Counted from the stretch's first letter, positions 1-8,862 are shown. The stretch is DNA of 64,000 bases from Labedella populi (GCF_004078655.1 NZ_RZNC01000005.1:62001-126000); one strand, 5' to 3'. Translations and numbers: made by a program. Notes: generated by a model not told the origin, from the sequence alone.

Positions 1-645
1 GAGCGGGGGCGCGCCGACCGCGAGAAGCTCTCCGTCCTCCAGGACCGGGGCCGCATCGCCCGGGATCTGCACGACCACGTGATCCAGCGGCTCTTCGGCG
101 CCGGGCTCAATCTGCAGGCGGCCGGGTCGGAGATCGCCGACGATCGGCTCCGGGAACGGGTCGAGGAGCAGGTCACGGCCCTCGACGAGGCCATCGGCTC
201 GATCCGCACCGCCATCTTCGCGCTCACCTCGAGACGCCCACGGGAGTCGGTCAAGCACCGCATCATGGACGTCGTCACGTCTCACGACCACACCGGCGGG
301 CCGACACCACGGCTGCAGTTGAGCGGGCCCATCGATTCGTCCCTCCCGGACGACATGGTCGATGACGTCATCGCGGTCGTGACGGAGGGGATCTCGAACG
401 TCGCCCGGCACGCCCGGGCGTCGTCGGCGTCGGTGACCGTCGCCGCCGAGCCCGACCGGCTCGTCGTCCGCGTCGAGGACGACGGGCGTGGCCCGGCAGG
501 AGGAACCCGTCGGAGCGGCACCGGGAACCTCGCGGAGCGCGCGGCCCGGTGGGGCGGCACCTTCTCGCTCCGACCACGCGAGCCCTCCGGTTCCCTCCTC
601 GAATGGACCGTTCCGCTGACGCAGTCAACAGGGAGACGAGCATGA
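1..645 (+). CDS. DevS/DosS-type sensor histidine kinase, C-terminal part (5' end outside window)
   Basis: The reading frame is open from base 1, so the start and the sensor (probably GAF) domains lie outside the window. The visible part begins in the HisKA_3 dimerisation helix: RDLHDHVIQRLFGAGLNLQ (from about base 61) is the phospho-acceptor H-box typical of DevS/DosS kinases. A HATPase_c domain follows with N-box EGISNVARHA, G1 box VEDDGRG and G2 box GTGNLAERA. The stop overlaps the response regulator start in an ATGA junction, so the two are translated together as a two-component pair. In the family, this kinase senses O2, NO, CO or redox through heme GAF domains; that sensor part cannot be seen here, so the signal is inferred. 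Confidence 0.93.
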   Translation, partial: ERGRADREKLSVLQDRGRIARDLHDHVIQRLFGAGLNLQAAGSEIADDRLRERVEEQVTALDEAIGSIRTAIFALTSRRPRESVKHRIMDVVTSHDHTGGPTPRLQLSGPIDSSLPDDMVDDVIAVVTEGISNVARHARASSASVTVAAEPDRLVVRVEDDGRGPAGGTRRSGTGNLAERAARWGGTFSLRPREPSGSLLEWTVPLTQSTGRRA

Positions 646-1268
646 CCACGGTATTCCTCATCGACGATCACGAAGTCGTCCGGCAGGGAGTCGCCGGACT
701 CCTCGGCCGGGAGCCGGACCTGACCGTCATCGGCGAGGCTTCGACGGCACGAGAGGCGCGTCAACGCATCGCCGCGACGATCCCGGACGTCGCACTGATC
801 GACGTCCGACTTCCCGACGGCAACGGCATCGACGTCTGTCGGGACATCCGGTCGGCGCACCCGGAGGTGCACTGCCTGATCCTGACGGCGTACGACGACG
901 ACGACGCGATGTACGCGGCCGCCCTCGCGGGAGCCGCCGGCTACGTCCTCAAGGACATCCGGGGGCAGAAGCTCATCGAGAGCATCCGCGCGGTCGCGGC
1001 GGGGAAGCGGCTCATCGACCCGCACGTCCGCCGCACCGTCGTCACCGAATCGGCGCCGCCCGACGACCGCATCGAGGTCGCCCTGTCGTTGCGCGAGCGG
1101 CAAGTGCTCGATTCGATCGCCGACGGACTCACGAACCGTCAGATCGGCGAGAAGCTCGGGCTCGCGGAGAAGACGGTCAAGAACTACGTGTCCTCCCTCC
1201 TCGACAAGCTCGGCATGGAACGGCGGACGCAAGCGGCCGTCTACGGAGTCGAACACCGCACTCCCTGA
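642..1268 (+). CDS. devR: DevR/DosR-type response regulator (NarL/FixJ family)
   Basis: A 208-residue two-domain regulator. The receiver domain has the acidic pair D8-D9, phospho-acceptor D54 in LIDVRLPDG, and the conserved Lys in YVLKD. The C-terminal LuxR/NarL helix-turn-helix runs over LSLRERQVLDSIADGLTNRQ and KTVKNYVSSLLDKLGM, the DevR/DosR pattern. The ATG at 642 overlaps the kinase stop (ATGA); longer upstream starts would lie inside the kinase gene and are rejected. DevR-type regulators bind GGGAC-type palindromes in hypoxia promoters, and such palindromes recur downstream (1304, 2550, 2570, 3969, 12900, 12940, 13111). The family call is firm. The DevR orthology rests on the motifs, the partner kinase and those sites. 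Confidence 0.93.
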   Translation: MTTVFLIDDHEVVRQGVAGLLGREPDLTVIGEASTAREARQRIAATIPDVALIDVRLPDGNGIDVCRDIRSAHPEVHCLILTAYDDDDAMYAAALAGAAGYVLKDIRGQKLIESIRAVAAGKRLIDPHVRRTVVTESAPPDDRIEVALSLRERQVLDSIADGLTNRQIGEKLGLAEKTVKNYVSSLLDKLGMERRTQAAVYGVEHRTP

Positions 1269-1303
1269 CTCCTCGATTCCCTGACCCCTCGGTCCCGACG
1301 ACG

Positions 1304-1317
1304 GGGACCTTCGGCCC
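1304..1317. promoter_or_regulatory. DevR-like operator upstream of flavodoxin
   Basis: GGGACCTTCGGCCC, an imperfect palindrome of the form GGGNCNWWNGNCCC, lies 47 bases before the flavodoxin ATG. It matches the core of the mycobacterial DosR box (GGGACTWWAGTCCC) at the conserved positions, and the identical 14-mer occurs upstream of pflB at 12900. Assignment to DevR is inferred from the neighbouring devR gene. Confidence 0.7.
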
Positions 1318-1363
1318 TGGGGAACGCCACCACGCCCGAGCATCCTGGGGGTGGAGGTACACA

Positions 1364-1936
1364 ATGAACGTCGTCATCGTCTACGAGTCCATGTTCGGCA
1401 ACACCCGGTCGATCGCCGAACGCATCGCGCGGGGCATCGAGCATCGCCGAGCGACTCCCCCGCACCGGATCAGCGTGACATGTGTCGCGGACGTGACCGC
1501 GGCCGATGTCGCGGAAGCCGACCTGCTGGTCGTCGGCGCGCCCACCCACGCCCATTCCCTGCCTCGCCCGGAGAGTCGCGCCCAAGCGGCCGACTGGAGC
1601 GCCGATCCCGAGCGGCATCTGGAGCTCGAGGAGCATGCGCTCGATCGGGGCGTGCGGGAGTGGCTCGACGGGCTTCCCCCCGCAGACACCCTCTGCGCGG
1701 CCTTCGACACGCGCGCCGACATCCCGAAGCCGCTCAGCGGCGCGGCGTCGCACCGCATCACACGCCGACTCGCTCGGACCGGTCGCCGGAGCGTCCTCGC
1801 GCCCGAGAGCTTCCGTGTCACGATCGGGAGCCACCCGGAGGACGAAGAACTCGACCGGGCGGTCGTGTGGGGGAAGAGCCTCGCCCTCGCGACCGAGATC
1901 CTCGTTCGCGACCGGACCTCGACCGGCGCCCCGTGA
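1364..1936 (+). CDS. flavodoxin-domain protein
   Basis: A 190-residue protein starting with a beta strand and the FMN phosphate-binding loop (VVIVYESMFGNTRSIAERIA), then the second flavodoxin signature VVGAPTHAHSLPR at about residue 57. It is a little longer than bacterial flavodoxins (about 150 residues) because of an insertion after residue 65. It should bind FMN and carry electrons in the cytoplasm; pyruvate formate-lyase activase needs a flavodoxin-like donor in the family, and pflA lies 8 kb away under the same type of operator. That partnership is inference. The ATG has a strong upstream GGGGGTGGAGG ribosome-binding site. The gene stands alone behind a DevR-like box. Confidence 0.88.
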   Translation: MNVVIVYESMFGNTRSIAERIARGIEHRRATPPHRISVTCVADVTAADVAEADLLVVGAPTHAHSLPRPESRAQAADWSADPERHLELEEHALDRGVREWLDGLPPADTLCAAFDTRADIPKPLSGAASHRITRRLARTGRRSVLAPESFRVTIGSHPEDEELDRAVVWGKSLALATEILVRDRTSTGAP

Positions 1937-1971
1937 ACCCGGACAGGAGCGGGGGAACCCGAGAGCAGCGC

Positions 1972-2472
1972 TCACGGTCGTCCCCGCCTCCCGGGTCCGC
2001 GGCTCGATGGGGGCACCACGAGGACCGGGCACCGGGCGTGCCGGACGCACTGGTCGCTGACGGAGCCGAGGAGGAGCGCCGCGAAGCCCCCGCGACCGCG
2101 AGAACCGACGACGAGCATTCGCGCGGTCTCCGCAGCGTCGAGGAGCACCTCGGAGGCATGACCGAGCGTCGCCCGACACACGACCGAGACCGACGGATGC
2201 TGCGCGACGAGCGCCGCGACGTCCTTCTCCAAGCGGGCGCGCACGGCGTCGTCGACCTCCGCGACGGGAGCCACGGTTCCCTCGGCGAAAAGGGTGCCGG
2301 GAGGCGCGGTGTCGATCGTCCAGGCGCGGACGATCTCGACGTACGCCCCCGCGCCCTCAGCGATTTCGAGCGCTTCCTTCAGCGCTCTCTCCGCTCCGGA
2401 GGAGCCGTCGTGCCCCACGACGATCACACCCCGTCGTCCGTCCTCCTCGGCCCTCGTGTTCTCGGCCATCAT
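1972..2472 (-). CDS. universal stress protein, single domain
   Basis: About 166 residues with one UspA domain. The N-terminal strand IVVGHDGSSGAERAL carries the conserved Asp of the nucleotide pocket. The C-terminal motif GSRGRGGFAALLLGSVS fits the ATP-binding pattern G-2x-G-9x-G(S/T), so this is an ATP-binding type. The start region reads GTG GTG ATG ATG after GGAAGGAG; the third codon (2472) or fourth (2469) is best spaced from the ribosome-binding site. It is transcribed divergently from the two-domain USP at 2670, and the shared promoter carries two DevR-like boxes. USPs are common DosR-regulon members in actinobacteria. Confidence 0.9.
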   Translation of the reverse strand: MMAENTRAEEDGRRGVIVVGHDGSSGAERALKEALEIAEGAGAYVEIVRAWTIDTAPPGTLFAEGTVAPVAEVDDAVRARLEKDVAALVAQHPSVSVVCRATLGHASEVLLDAAETARMLVVGSRGRGGFAALLLGSVSDQCVRHARCPVLVVPPSSRGPGRRGRP

Positions 2473-2549
2473 CACCACTCCTTCCGTCGGCGCCCCGGAC
2501 CTCTCCGGACCGCGCTTTCGAGTGTCGGTCGTCGAGCAGGCCGTTCACA

Positions 2550-2583
2550 GTGCCGAAGGTCCTCCCGACGGGACCAAAGCCTC
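2550..2583. promoter_or_regulatory. two DevR-like operators in the divergent USP promoter
   Basis: 2550-2563 reads GTGCCGAAGGTCCT and 2570-2583 reads GGGACCAAAGCCTC. Each matches GGGNCNWWNGNCCC (or its complement) with one or two mismatches, and they are 20 bp apart, about two helical turns. They lie between the oppositely oriented USP genes and could control both. Confidence 0.55.
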
Positions 2584-2669
2584 TAAGGCGACGGTCGCCG
2601 TCGGCGGAGACTGTGAGGGATCGGTGGTCCACTCGATCGGGCGCCGACGATCACGGAGAGGACGACATC

Positions 2670-3635
2670 ATGACCACCACCATGGGATCCCTCGGATCCT
2701 CGCCCCTGCGACCGGCGCTCCCCGCCGGGCCCGCGCGATCGCCCGAACGGATCGTGCTGGCCCTCGATCCGACTCCGACCTCGAACGCCGCGCTCCGGTG
2801 GACCGTCGAGAGGGCTCGGCGCTCCCGGGTCGTCGTCGACGTCCTGACCGTGTTGAAGCCGGACCCCGTCCTCGGCGATGTCGTCATCGAGGAGGTCATG
2901 CTGAACGGCGAGCGCGTCCTGCACCATGCGGCGGACGCGTTGCGGTCGGTTCTCGACGACGACGCGTTCCGGACCCTGCTCTCGTGGGGCTCCCCCGCCC
3001 GGGAGATCCTCGACGCCTCAGAGGACGCCGACCTCCTCGTCGTCGGGACAGGGAACGCGAACCGGACCCCGGTGTTCCACCACCCGTCGATGGCCGTCCG
3101 GCTGACGACGGTGGGGCGCACGGACCTCGCCGTGATCCCGGAGGATTGGCAGGCGTCGGCGATCCCTGCGCGCGTCGTCGCCGGGATATCGGGCGGTGTC
3201 GACGATCGCGTCACGATCGCCGCCGCGGCCCGCGAGGCCGAACGACTCGGGGCGCGCCTCGAGCTCCTGCACTCCTGGAACCGAGCGTCCTTCGCCGCCG
3301 CGATGGGATCGGAGCTCGCGATGGACTTCACGCTCTACGAGGACGCCCACCGGAAGATCCTGGATGCCGCGGTCGAGGAGGCGTCGGAACACTATCCCGA
3401 ACTCGAGGTCGGCGGCATCCTGAGCGACGTCGCGGTCAGCCGGGTCCTCCGGGAAGCAGCCGAAGGCGCCGCACTACTCGTCGTGGGCTCGCACGGCACG
3501 ACGGCGTTCGACCGCTTCTTCGTCGGCTCCACGAGCCACGACGTCGTCGCCGCACCCGTGTGTCCGACGCTCATCGTGCGTTCCCGGACCCGTCGCTCCG
3601 TCGAGGTGCCGAGGCGGCCGCGCAACGATTCGTGA
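2670..3635 (+). CDS. universal stress protein, two tandem UspA domains
   Basis: A 321-residue protein with two UspA domains. Domain 1 runs from about residue 20 (RIVLALDPTPTSNAALRW) to VVGTGNANRTPVFHHPS, with a degenerate nucleotide loop. Domain 2 starts at about residue 165 (VVAGISGGVDDRVTIAAA) and ends with GSHGTTAFDRFFVGSTS, which keeps the G-2x-G-9x-GS ATP motif. Length and layout are those of actinobacterial tandem USPs. The ATG at 2670 follows GGAGAGGAC at proper spacing; an upstream extension in the same frame runs over the operators and is rejected. Two DevR-like boxes precede it. It probably acts in hypoxic or stationary-phase stress; its ligand is unknown. Confidence 0.9.
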   Translation: MTTTMGSLGSSPLRPALPAGPARSPERIVLALDPTPTSNAALRWTVERARRSRVVVDVLTVLKPDPVLGDVVIEEVMLNGERVLHHAADALRSVLDDDAFRTLLSWGSPAREILDASEDADLLVVGTGNANRTPVFHHPSMAVRLTTVGRTDLAVIPEDWQASAIPARVVAGISGGVDDRVTIAAAAREAERLGARLELLHSWNRASFAAAMGSELAMDFTLYEDAHRKILDAAVEEASEHYPELEVGGILSDVAVSRVLREAAEGAALLVVGSHGTTAFDRFFVGSTSHDVVAAPVCPTLIVRSRTRRSVEVPRRPRNDS

Positions 3636-3830
3636 TCAGGCGGGCTCGCCCGCCTCGCCGTCGTCGTCGGCCGGTTGCGCCCCGTCATCCGGGTCGAGGA
3701 TCTGCAATTGGTCGCCGATGTCCTCCCCGAGGTCGTCGCCCGGCTCCTCAGGAGGAGCGGAGGCGGGGTCCGGCTGCTCGAGATCGTCATCTCCTCTGAC
3801 GTCTCCCGTGTTGTTCGAGTCCTCGAGCAT
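3636..3830 (-). CDS. small acidic hypothetical protein
   Basis: A 64-residue, strongly acidic protein (runs such as GDDDLEQPDPASAPPEEPGD) without Cys, signal peptide or membrane segment, probably largely disordered. The ATG at 3830 has an upstream GAGAGGGAC ribosome-binding site at normal spacing. Its stop codon directly abuts the stop of the converging USP gene (3635/3636). No family is recognised. The ribosome-binding site and the snug convergent fit support a real gene, but the skewed composition could also come from a shadow frame. Confidence 0.5.
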   Translation of the reverse strand: MLEDSNNTGDVRGDDDLEQPDPASAPPEEPGDDLGEDIGDQLQILDPDDGAQPADDDGEAGEPA

Positions 3831-3968
3831 GATGTGTCCCTCTCGTCCGTGGCCGTCGCGTGTGGAACGACCGTAGGACGACGCCGCTGCGGGCGGCAGG
3901 GCCTACCGCTTCCGATGGTCGGCTGCTAACACCCCGGCCGCGACTGTCCTCTCCCGCGGCCGGGCCGC

Positions 3969-3982
3969 GGGACGAAGGACCC
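3969..3982. promoter_or_regulatory. DevR-like operator upstream of third USP
   Basis: GGGACGAAGGACCC is a full match to GGGNCNWWNGNCCC, 81 bases before the ATG at 4064. It overlaps the right arm of a perfect 9-bp hairpin (3952-3960 with 3964-3972, arms TCCCGCGGC / GCCGCGGGA), which may end leftward transcription or form part of the operator. Confidence 0.62.
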
Positions 3983-4063
3983 TGTCGTCGATGGGGCGAT
4001 GAGCGCACGCTGTCGGGTACGACCCCGCACCACCGTCATCGAGACGATCAAGGAGGATCCGTC

Positions 4064-4999
4064 ATGACCACCACCCATTCCCCTGAGCGACACCACCCCG
4101 TCGACGCGACCCCGGTCGATACGACGATCGGCGTCGGAGTCGACGGATCCGTGGAGTCGACCGTCGCGCTCGCATGGGCACTCGAGCGCTCCCGCCGCAC
4201 GGGAGAGCCGGTCCGACTCGTCACCGTCGTGGAGGAGGAAGCCGGATCGATGGGCATCGACTTCGCCGAGCAGATGACGAGGGAGGCGTCCGCGCGCATC
4301 GCGGCCGTCGGTCGATCCGTCCGTGCCGAGAGGCCGGACGTCGCCGTCGAACTCGATGTGGTGCACGGCCCCGTCGCGTGGGCGCTCACGCATGCGGTCG
4401 GACCGGACGACCTGCTCGTGGTCGGCACGCCGGCCGGTGACACCGTCTCCGACCATGTGCTCGGCTCGCGGAGCGTCCAGGTCGCGGCGGCCGCACGTGG
4501 TCCCGTCATGGTGGTCCCTCCGCTCGTCGGCACCCGGCGGCGCGGGGTCGTCGTGGGGATCGAGACCGCGGGGGACGTCGAGTCCCTCGTCCCCCTCGGT
4601 CTGGCGGAGGCGGGCGCCCTCGGCGAGCCCCTCCTGTTTGTGCACTGCGCACAGCAGGACGGGGCCGGCTCGAAAGACGTCATGGCGGCCGTCGAGAACG
4701 CGCTCGCCGGCGTGGAGGCCGACCCCCGCGTCGAGGTGAGCACTCGCCTCCTGCACAGCGATCCGGTGACGGGACTCACCGGGCTCGCGGCGGGTGCTTC
4801 CCTCCTCGTCCTCGGGCGATCACGGGCACCCGAACTGAACCCCCTCGGCACGACGTGTGACCGTGTGCTCGGGCGGGCTCCGGCTCCCGTGCTCATCGCT
4901 CCGATCCCGGCGGTCACCACGGCCGGGATCGGCATCGGGACGGGCGACGATCATGCCCGCCGTTCCTCCACGGGCGGAAGGACGTCGTCGTCCGTGTGA
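4064..4999 (+). CDS. universal stress protein, two tandem UspA domains
   Basis: A 311-residue tandem USP. Domain 1 begins at TTIGVGVDGSVESTVALAWA (about residue 23) and ends near VVGTPAGDTVSDHVLGSRS. Domain 2 begins at GVVVGIETAGDVESLVPL and ends near LGRSRAPELNPLGTTCDRVL. The G-2x-G-9x-G loops are degenerate in both halves, so ATP binding is uncertain. The ATG at 4064 sits eight bases after AGGAGG. A DevR-like box lies upstream. It is less similar to the USP at 2670 than a recent duplicate would be. Role inferred: stress or hypoxia protein of the same regulon. Confidence 0.88.
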   Translation: MTTTHSPERHHPVDATPVDTTIGVGVDGSVESTVALAWALERSRRTGEPVRLVTVVEEEAGSMGIDFAEQMTREASARIAAVGRSVRAERPDVAVELDVVHGPVAWALTHAVGPDDLLVVGTPAGDTVSDHVLGSRSVQVAAAARGPVMVVPPLVGTRRRGVVVGIETAGDVESLVPLGLAEAGALGEPLLFVHCAQQDGAGSKDVMAAVENALAGVEADPRVEVSTRLLHSDPVTGLTGLAAGASLLVLGRSRAPELNPLGTTCDRVLGRAPAPVLIAPIPAVTTAGIGIGTGDDHARRSSTGGRTSSSV

Positions 5000-5076
5000 G
5001 ACCGCGGTCCGTCACCGGTCGCCGCTTCACTCCGTCCAGGCAGGAGGAGGAGGAGTCGTTCCCGCTCGATGCTCCC

Positions 5077-5100
5077 GACTGACTGACTGACTGACTGACT
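5077..5100. repeat. tetranucleotide microsatellite (GACT)x6
   Basis: Six perfect tandem copies of GACT followed by a degenerate GATT, in the otherwise gene-free stretch between the USP gene (ends 4999) and the DUF2254 gene (ends 5172). A run of AGG units precedes it (5042-5054). No gene is supported here. Confidence 0.95.
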
Positions 5101-5171
5101 GATTGCCGAGAGACCGACGACCTTCCCGCGTGGCACGGCTCGCTCGAGGCCCCCTGGGAGTGCGTGAAGTG

Positions 5172-6551
5172 TCAGACCGACCGCGTCTCACCGGCGCGAT
5201 CGCGATAAGCGGAGTCGACATCTCCCGCGAGTGCCGTCTCGACGCGTCGAGCCAGATCGAGGACCGGTTCCCTGTCCGCGGGAAGGAGGTCGGACGACAT
5301 GTCGTCGACGATCAAGAGGGACTGACGTCGGATCTCCTCACGCTGGGTCTCGTCACGAGCCGTTGCGGCGGCATCGCGGAGGAGACGCAGCAGCGCGCAC
5401 AACACCATCGGCTCGCCCCTCCCGAATCGACGCACCGGTCCGCACACCAGGTCGAGGTAGTAGCGCATGTCGCGATCGGGAGCGATGAGCCGGACCGTGC
5501 CCTCCGCGTCCTCGTACCGGCGCGGTCCGAGTCGTCGACCTTGGAGCCGCCGAAGGAGGTCCGCGCAGTAACCGACGGCGTGCGCTGCCGTCACGGGATC
5601 GTTGACCCCGGGCGAGATCGCCTTGACCGCGATGTCGGTGAGTTGCCGGAAGCCGAGCGCGACATCCTGCTCGATCGTGCGTTCGAAGCCGAATTCCATC
5701 GCCGCGTCGGCCGCGTGCTCGAGCGCCTCGAGGTCCACCGACGTCGACTCTCCCACGGGCCACACCGCGAGCACGGGCGACCCCTCCGTGACGTGGTCTC
5801 CTGGACGGACCCCCATGCGGATGAGCACCTCCTCGCGTCGCGCAGTATCGACGAGGGCCTCCCAGTGCACGGTGCGGATGAAGCCACTACTCAGTGAGCC
5901 GACGATGGACCCGCCGGCGGGACCGGGCAGCCCGGGACCCACATCCCGCGAGTGGTCCTCGATAGGAGGGTACGACGCATGCATCGTCGCCACCGTCTCC
6001 GCGTGCACCGCGAGCATCATCGTGTCGACCCTCAGCACCCGCACGATGTGCCCGAGGAAGAAGACGAGGGCGATCGTCGACGCCAGGGCGAGAAGTTGCA
6101 CGAATCCGAGGAGCAGGACAGGCAGGGGGTCGTCGGCGTCGACCCCGCGCAGCCCGACGAGTGCCGCGACGAACGTGGACACGAGGATCGCGAGGACCGA
6201 CTGGGTGACCCTGTCGCGAGCGAACTCCCGGAGCAGTCGCGGCGAGAACTGCTGAGACGCGAGTTGCAGGGCCACGACGGTGAGGGAGAAGGTGAGTGTC
6301 GCTGCCGCCATGGTGGCGGTGGCGACCGCCTGAAGGAAGCCGGCGGCCGACGAAGCGTCGCCCGGCCAGAACGGCTCCGCCCAGTGCGAGGTCCCGGCTG
6401 GCCGTACGAGCGAGAGGACGAACGCGACCACGATCGTCACGACGACGGCCGCCGTGGGCATCACCCACAACGATGCTCGAAAGCCTTCGAGAGCACGCGT
6501 CACACGCGACGATGACGATACGGGGTTGCGGTCCGGTCGGAAAAGGGTCAT
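5172..6551 (-). CDS. DUF2254 family membrane protein
   Basis: A 459-residue protein matching the DUF2254 layout: four N-terminal membrane helices (around VMPTAAVVVTIVVAFVLSLV, the TMAAATLTFSLTVVALQLAS stretch, SVLAILVSTFVAALVGLRG, VQLLALASTIALVFFLGHI) and a long soluble C-terminal half. The motif LASQQFSPRLLREFARDRV between helices 2 and 3 is characteristic of the family. The ATG at 6551 has GAGGAG nine bases upstream; an in-frame extension to 6602 lacks support. Function is unknown in the family; the helix 2 segment resembles small ion-conducting proteins, which is only suggestive. It stands alone, with a 14-bp palindrome 28 bases before the start. Confidence 0.88.
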   Translation of the reverse strand: MTLFRPDRNPVSSSSRVTRALEGFRASLWVMPTAAVVVTIVVAFVLSLVRPAGTSHWAEPFWPGDASSAAGFLQAVATATMAAATLTFSLTVVALQLASQQFSPRLLREFARDRVTQSVLAILVSTFVAALVGLRGVDADDPLPVLLLGFVQLLALASTIALVFFLGHIVRVLRVDTMMLAVHAETVATMHASYPPIEDHSRDVGPGLPGPAGGSIVGSLSSGFIRTVHWEALVDTARREEVLIRMGVRPGDHVTEGSPVLAVWPVGESTSVDLEALEHAADAAMEFGFERTIEQDVALGFRQLTDIAVKAISPGVNDPVTAAHAVGYCADLLRRLQGRRLGPRRYEDAEGTVRLIAPDRDMRYYLDLVCGPVRRFGRGEPMVLCALLRLLRDAAATARDETQREEIRRQSLLIVDDMSSDLLPADREPVLDLARRVETALAGDVDSAYRDRAGETRSV

Positions 6552-6578
6552 TCGGCGGCACTCCTCGACGGCCAACGA

Positions 6579-6592
6579 CTCCCGATCGGGAG
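6579..6592. promoter_or_regulatory. perfect 14-bp palindrome upstream of DUF2254 gene
   Basis: CTCCCGATCGGGAG is fully symmetric and lies 28 bases upstream of the ATG at 6551. It differs from the DevR-like boxes, so it may bind another regulator. It could also be chance in GC-rich DNA. Confidence 0.4.
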
Positions 6593-6694
6593 CACGAGTC
6601 ACGACGCTAGATGAGGAGAGGGCTGGGAGCCAGCCCTCGACACGGGCCGACCGGCCGGACGTGGAGCCGCTTACGGCAGCCGGCTGCAGCGGAC

Positions 6695-7918
6695 TCAGCC
6701 GAAGAGGCGTTCCGTCGCGATGCGTGCGCCCTCACCGAGGGACGCGAGCTTCGCCACGGCGATCTGCGGGTGGATGCGGCCGCCGAGCCCGCAGTCCGTC
6801 GAGGCGACCACGTTCTCCGCGCCGACGACGGACGCGAACGCTTCGATCCGGTCGGCGACGAGTTCCGGGTGTTCGACGACGTTGGTCGCGTGACTCACGA
6901 CGCCCGGCAGGATCTTCTTCCCCGCCGGCAGCTCGAGGTCCTTCCAGACCTTCCACTCGTGGGCATGGCGCACGTTCGCCGCCTCGAAGGAGTACTGACC
7001 GGCGTTGATCGCGAGCATGAGGTCGGCGATGTGCCGGAACTCGATGTCCGTCGTGTGCGGGCCGTGCCAGGAGCCCCAACAGAGGTGGAAGCGGATCCGG
7101 TCCTCCGGGAGGTCACGCAGCGCGTAGTTGAGTGCGTCGACGCGGATGCGCGTGAAGGCCCGGTAGTCCTCGACGCTCGGCTCCGGATTGATCTGGTCCC
7201 AGTTCTCCGCGATCGACGGGTCGTCGATCTGCAGCGTCAGGCCCGCCTCGATGATGGCGGCGTACTCCTCGCGCAACACGTCGGCCCACGCCCAGATGTG
7301 CTCCTCGTCGGTCGCGTAGTAGTCGTTCGCGATGCGCGCTCCACTTCCCGGCGAGAGCGAGGTGATGAAGCCCTGCTCCGCTCCGGTCTCCGCGAGCGCC
7401 GCCCTCAGATTGGCGATGTCGGAGGCGATCGCGTCGTGCCCGCGGTACTCGAGCGGACCCGTCGTGCTCGGGAACGCCGTCGCGGTGCTGCCCGTCGAGA
7501 TGCCCGAGCTCGGGTCCTGATAGGCCTCGGCGAAGATCGTCCAGTCGCGGCGATCGGGGAAGCTCGTGAGTCGCACGTCTCCCGGCGCCGAGCGCACGGG
7601 CTGCTGCGAGAAGATGTCGGACCCCGTGACCGAGAGCCCGCTCACGCGCTGGAACGAGTACGACCACCAGGCGCCGTAGTCGACCGCGCTCGTCATCGCC
7701 TTGCCGAACTCACCGTCGCCGACGATCGTGACGCCGAGGTCGAGCTGGCGGCGCACGAGGTCGGCGACCGCCGTCGTGAGCAACGATTCGAACTCGGGCG
7801 TGCGCTCGAGTGTGAAGCCGTCCTCCGCGAGCCGACGGGCGTCGTTCGCGGCGATGAGTTCCGGTGTGCGCGGGAGACTCCCGGCATGAGTCGTGTCGAT
7901 TCTGCGGGTGGTGCTCAT
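6695..7918 (-). CDS. cobalamin-independent methionine synthase-like protein (MetE C-terminal domain)
   Basis: A 407-residue single-domain protein of the MetE C-terminal family (COG0620). It starts with the family's [14 protein letters not shown] and keeps the zinc-site elements: HLCWGSWHG (His-x-Cys), the Glu-containing [12 protein letters not shown], and DCGLGGR near the C-terminus. It lacks the N-terminal barrel of full-length MetE (about 750 residues), so it belongs to the short 'methionine synthase II' group whose methyl donor is often unknown. Reaction inferred: methyl transfer to a thiol such as homocysteine. The ATG at 7918 follows GGAGG; the longer in-frame start at 7984 is not needed. 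Divergent from deoC. Confidence 0.87.
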   Translation of the reverse strand: MSTTRRIDTTHAGSLPRTPELIAANDARRLAEDGFTLERTPEFESLLTTAVADLVRRQLDLGVTIVGDGEFGKAMTSAVDYGAWWSYSFQRVSGLSVTGSDIFSQQPVRSAPGDVRLTSFPDRRDWTIFAEAYQDPSSGISTGSTATAFPSTTGPLEYRGHDAIASDIANLRAALAETGAEQGFITSLSPGSGARIANDYYATDEEHIWAWADVLREEYAAIIEAGLTLQIDDPSIAENWDQINPEPSVEDYRAFTRIRVDALNYALRDLPEDRIRFHLCWGSWHGPHTTDIEFRHIADLMLAINAGQYSFEAANVRHAHEWKVWKDLELPAGKKILPGVVSHATNVVEHPELVADRIEAFASVVGAENVVASTDCGLGGRIHPQIAVAKLASLGEGARIATERLFG

Positions 7919-8071
7919 CACGGGCCTCCATCGTCGGGTGTCGTTCTCATCCTGCCGGTCGCGCTGCTCCCCACGTAACCCCACTCGTCACACCCCGACA
8001 CACGCACGTCGGGGTGGTGGGAGAGCAGAAGCCCGCGCGTCCGGGGACGGGAGGCGACACCTCCGGGGAGG

Positions 8072-8077
8072 TAAAAT
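8072..8077 (+). promoter_or_regulatory. candidate -10 element for deoC
   Basis: TAAAAT stands out in a very GC-rich spacer, 56 bases before the deoC ATG. An ACCTCC/GGAGGT hairpin (8060-8072) touches it. A -35 element is not obvious. Confidence 0.35.
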
Positions 8078-8133
8078 GGGGTGTCTTCCGCATCGTCGCG
8101 GTCGTCCACCGTCGTCGCCTCCGGAAGGTCGTC

Positions 8134-8862
8134 ATGCCCACCCCCACCGCTGAATCCACCGCGCTCGCCCGTCGCGTCGACCACACCCTCCTGAAGCCGG
8201 AGACGACGCAAGCGGACATCGACGCCCACATCGCGGAGGCCATCGAACTCGGCGCGTTCTCGGTGTGCGTCTCCCCCTCGTTCCTCCCGCTCACGATCCC
8301 GACCGACGCGGACCTCGCCGTCGCCGTCGTCGTGGGCTTCCCTTCGGGTAAGCACACGACCGCCGTGAAGACCGCCGAGACCCTCGAAGCCGTTGGGCGC
8401 GGGGCCGACGAGATCGACATGGTCATCGACATCGGAGCCGCGAAAGCCGGGCGCTTCGATCTCGTCGAGGCGGACATCGCCTCCGTGCGTGGCGCGATCC
8501 CTGCTCCGGGGGTCCTCAAGGTCATCATCGAGTCGGCCGCCCTGACCGACGACGAGATCGTCGCGTCCTGCCGCGCGGCCGTCGCGGCGGGAGCAGACTT
8601 CGTCAAGACCTCGACCGGATTCCACCCCGCGGGTGGTGCGACGGTGCACGCCGTGCGGCTCATGAAGCAGACCGTCGGCGACGCCGCCGAGGTGAAGGCG
8701 AGCGGGGGCATCCGGACCCTCGGCGACGCCCTCGCCATGATCGACGCGGGCGCGACGCGCCTCGGGCTCTCGGGAACGCGATCGATCCTCGCGGAAGCAG
8801 CAGGCGACACCCCCGCGGCCGGTTCAGCCCCAGCGACCGCAGAGGGCGCCTCGTCCTACTGA
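8134..8862 (+). CDS. deoC: deoxyribose-phosphate aldolase
   Basis: A 242-residue class I aldolase splitting 2-deoxyribose 5-phosphate into acetaldehyde and glyceraldehyde 3-phosphate in nucleoside salvage. The Schiff-base Lys is K158 in [11 protein letters not shown], with the second conserved Lys in VLKVIIE and the Asp in [20 protein letters not shown] near the N-terminus is typical of DeoC. The ATG at 8134 follows GGAAGG. An Ala/Pro-rich tail of about 20 residues follows the catalytic domain. It converges on the SDR gene with a shared hairpin terminator. Standing among hypoxia-type genes, it could supply acetaldehyde and triose phosphate from nucleosides, which is inference. Confidence 0.96.
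   Translation: MPTPTAESTALARRVDHTLLKPETTQADIDAHIAEAIELGAFSVCVSPSFLPLTIPTDADLAVAVVVGFPSGKHTTAVKTAETLEAVGRGADEIDMVIDIGAAKAGRFDLVEADIASVRGAIPAPGVLKVIIESAALTDDEIVASCRAAVAAGADFVKTSTGFHPAGGATVHAVRLMKQTVGDAAEVKASGGIRTLGDALAMIDAGATRLGLSGTRSILAEAAGDTPAAGSAPATAEGASSY

Noticed and set aside
5077-5100. Possible CRISPR-like array
   Set aside because: The unit is only four bases with no spacers. It is a simple microsatellite.
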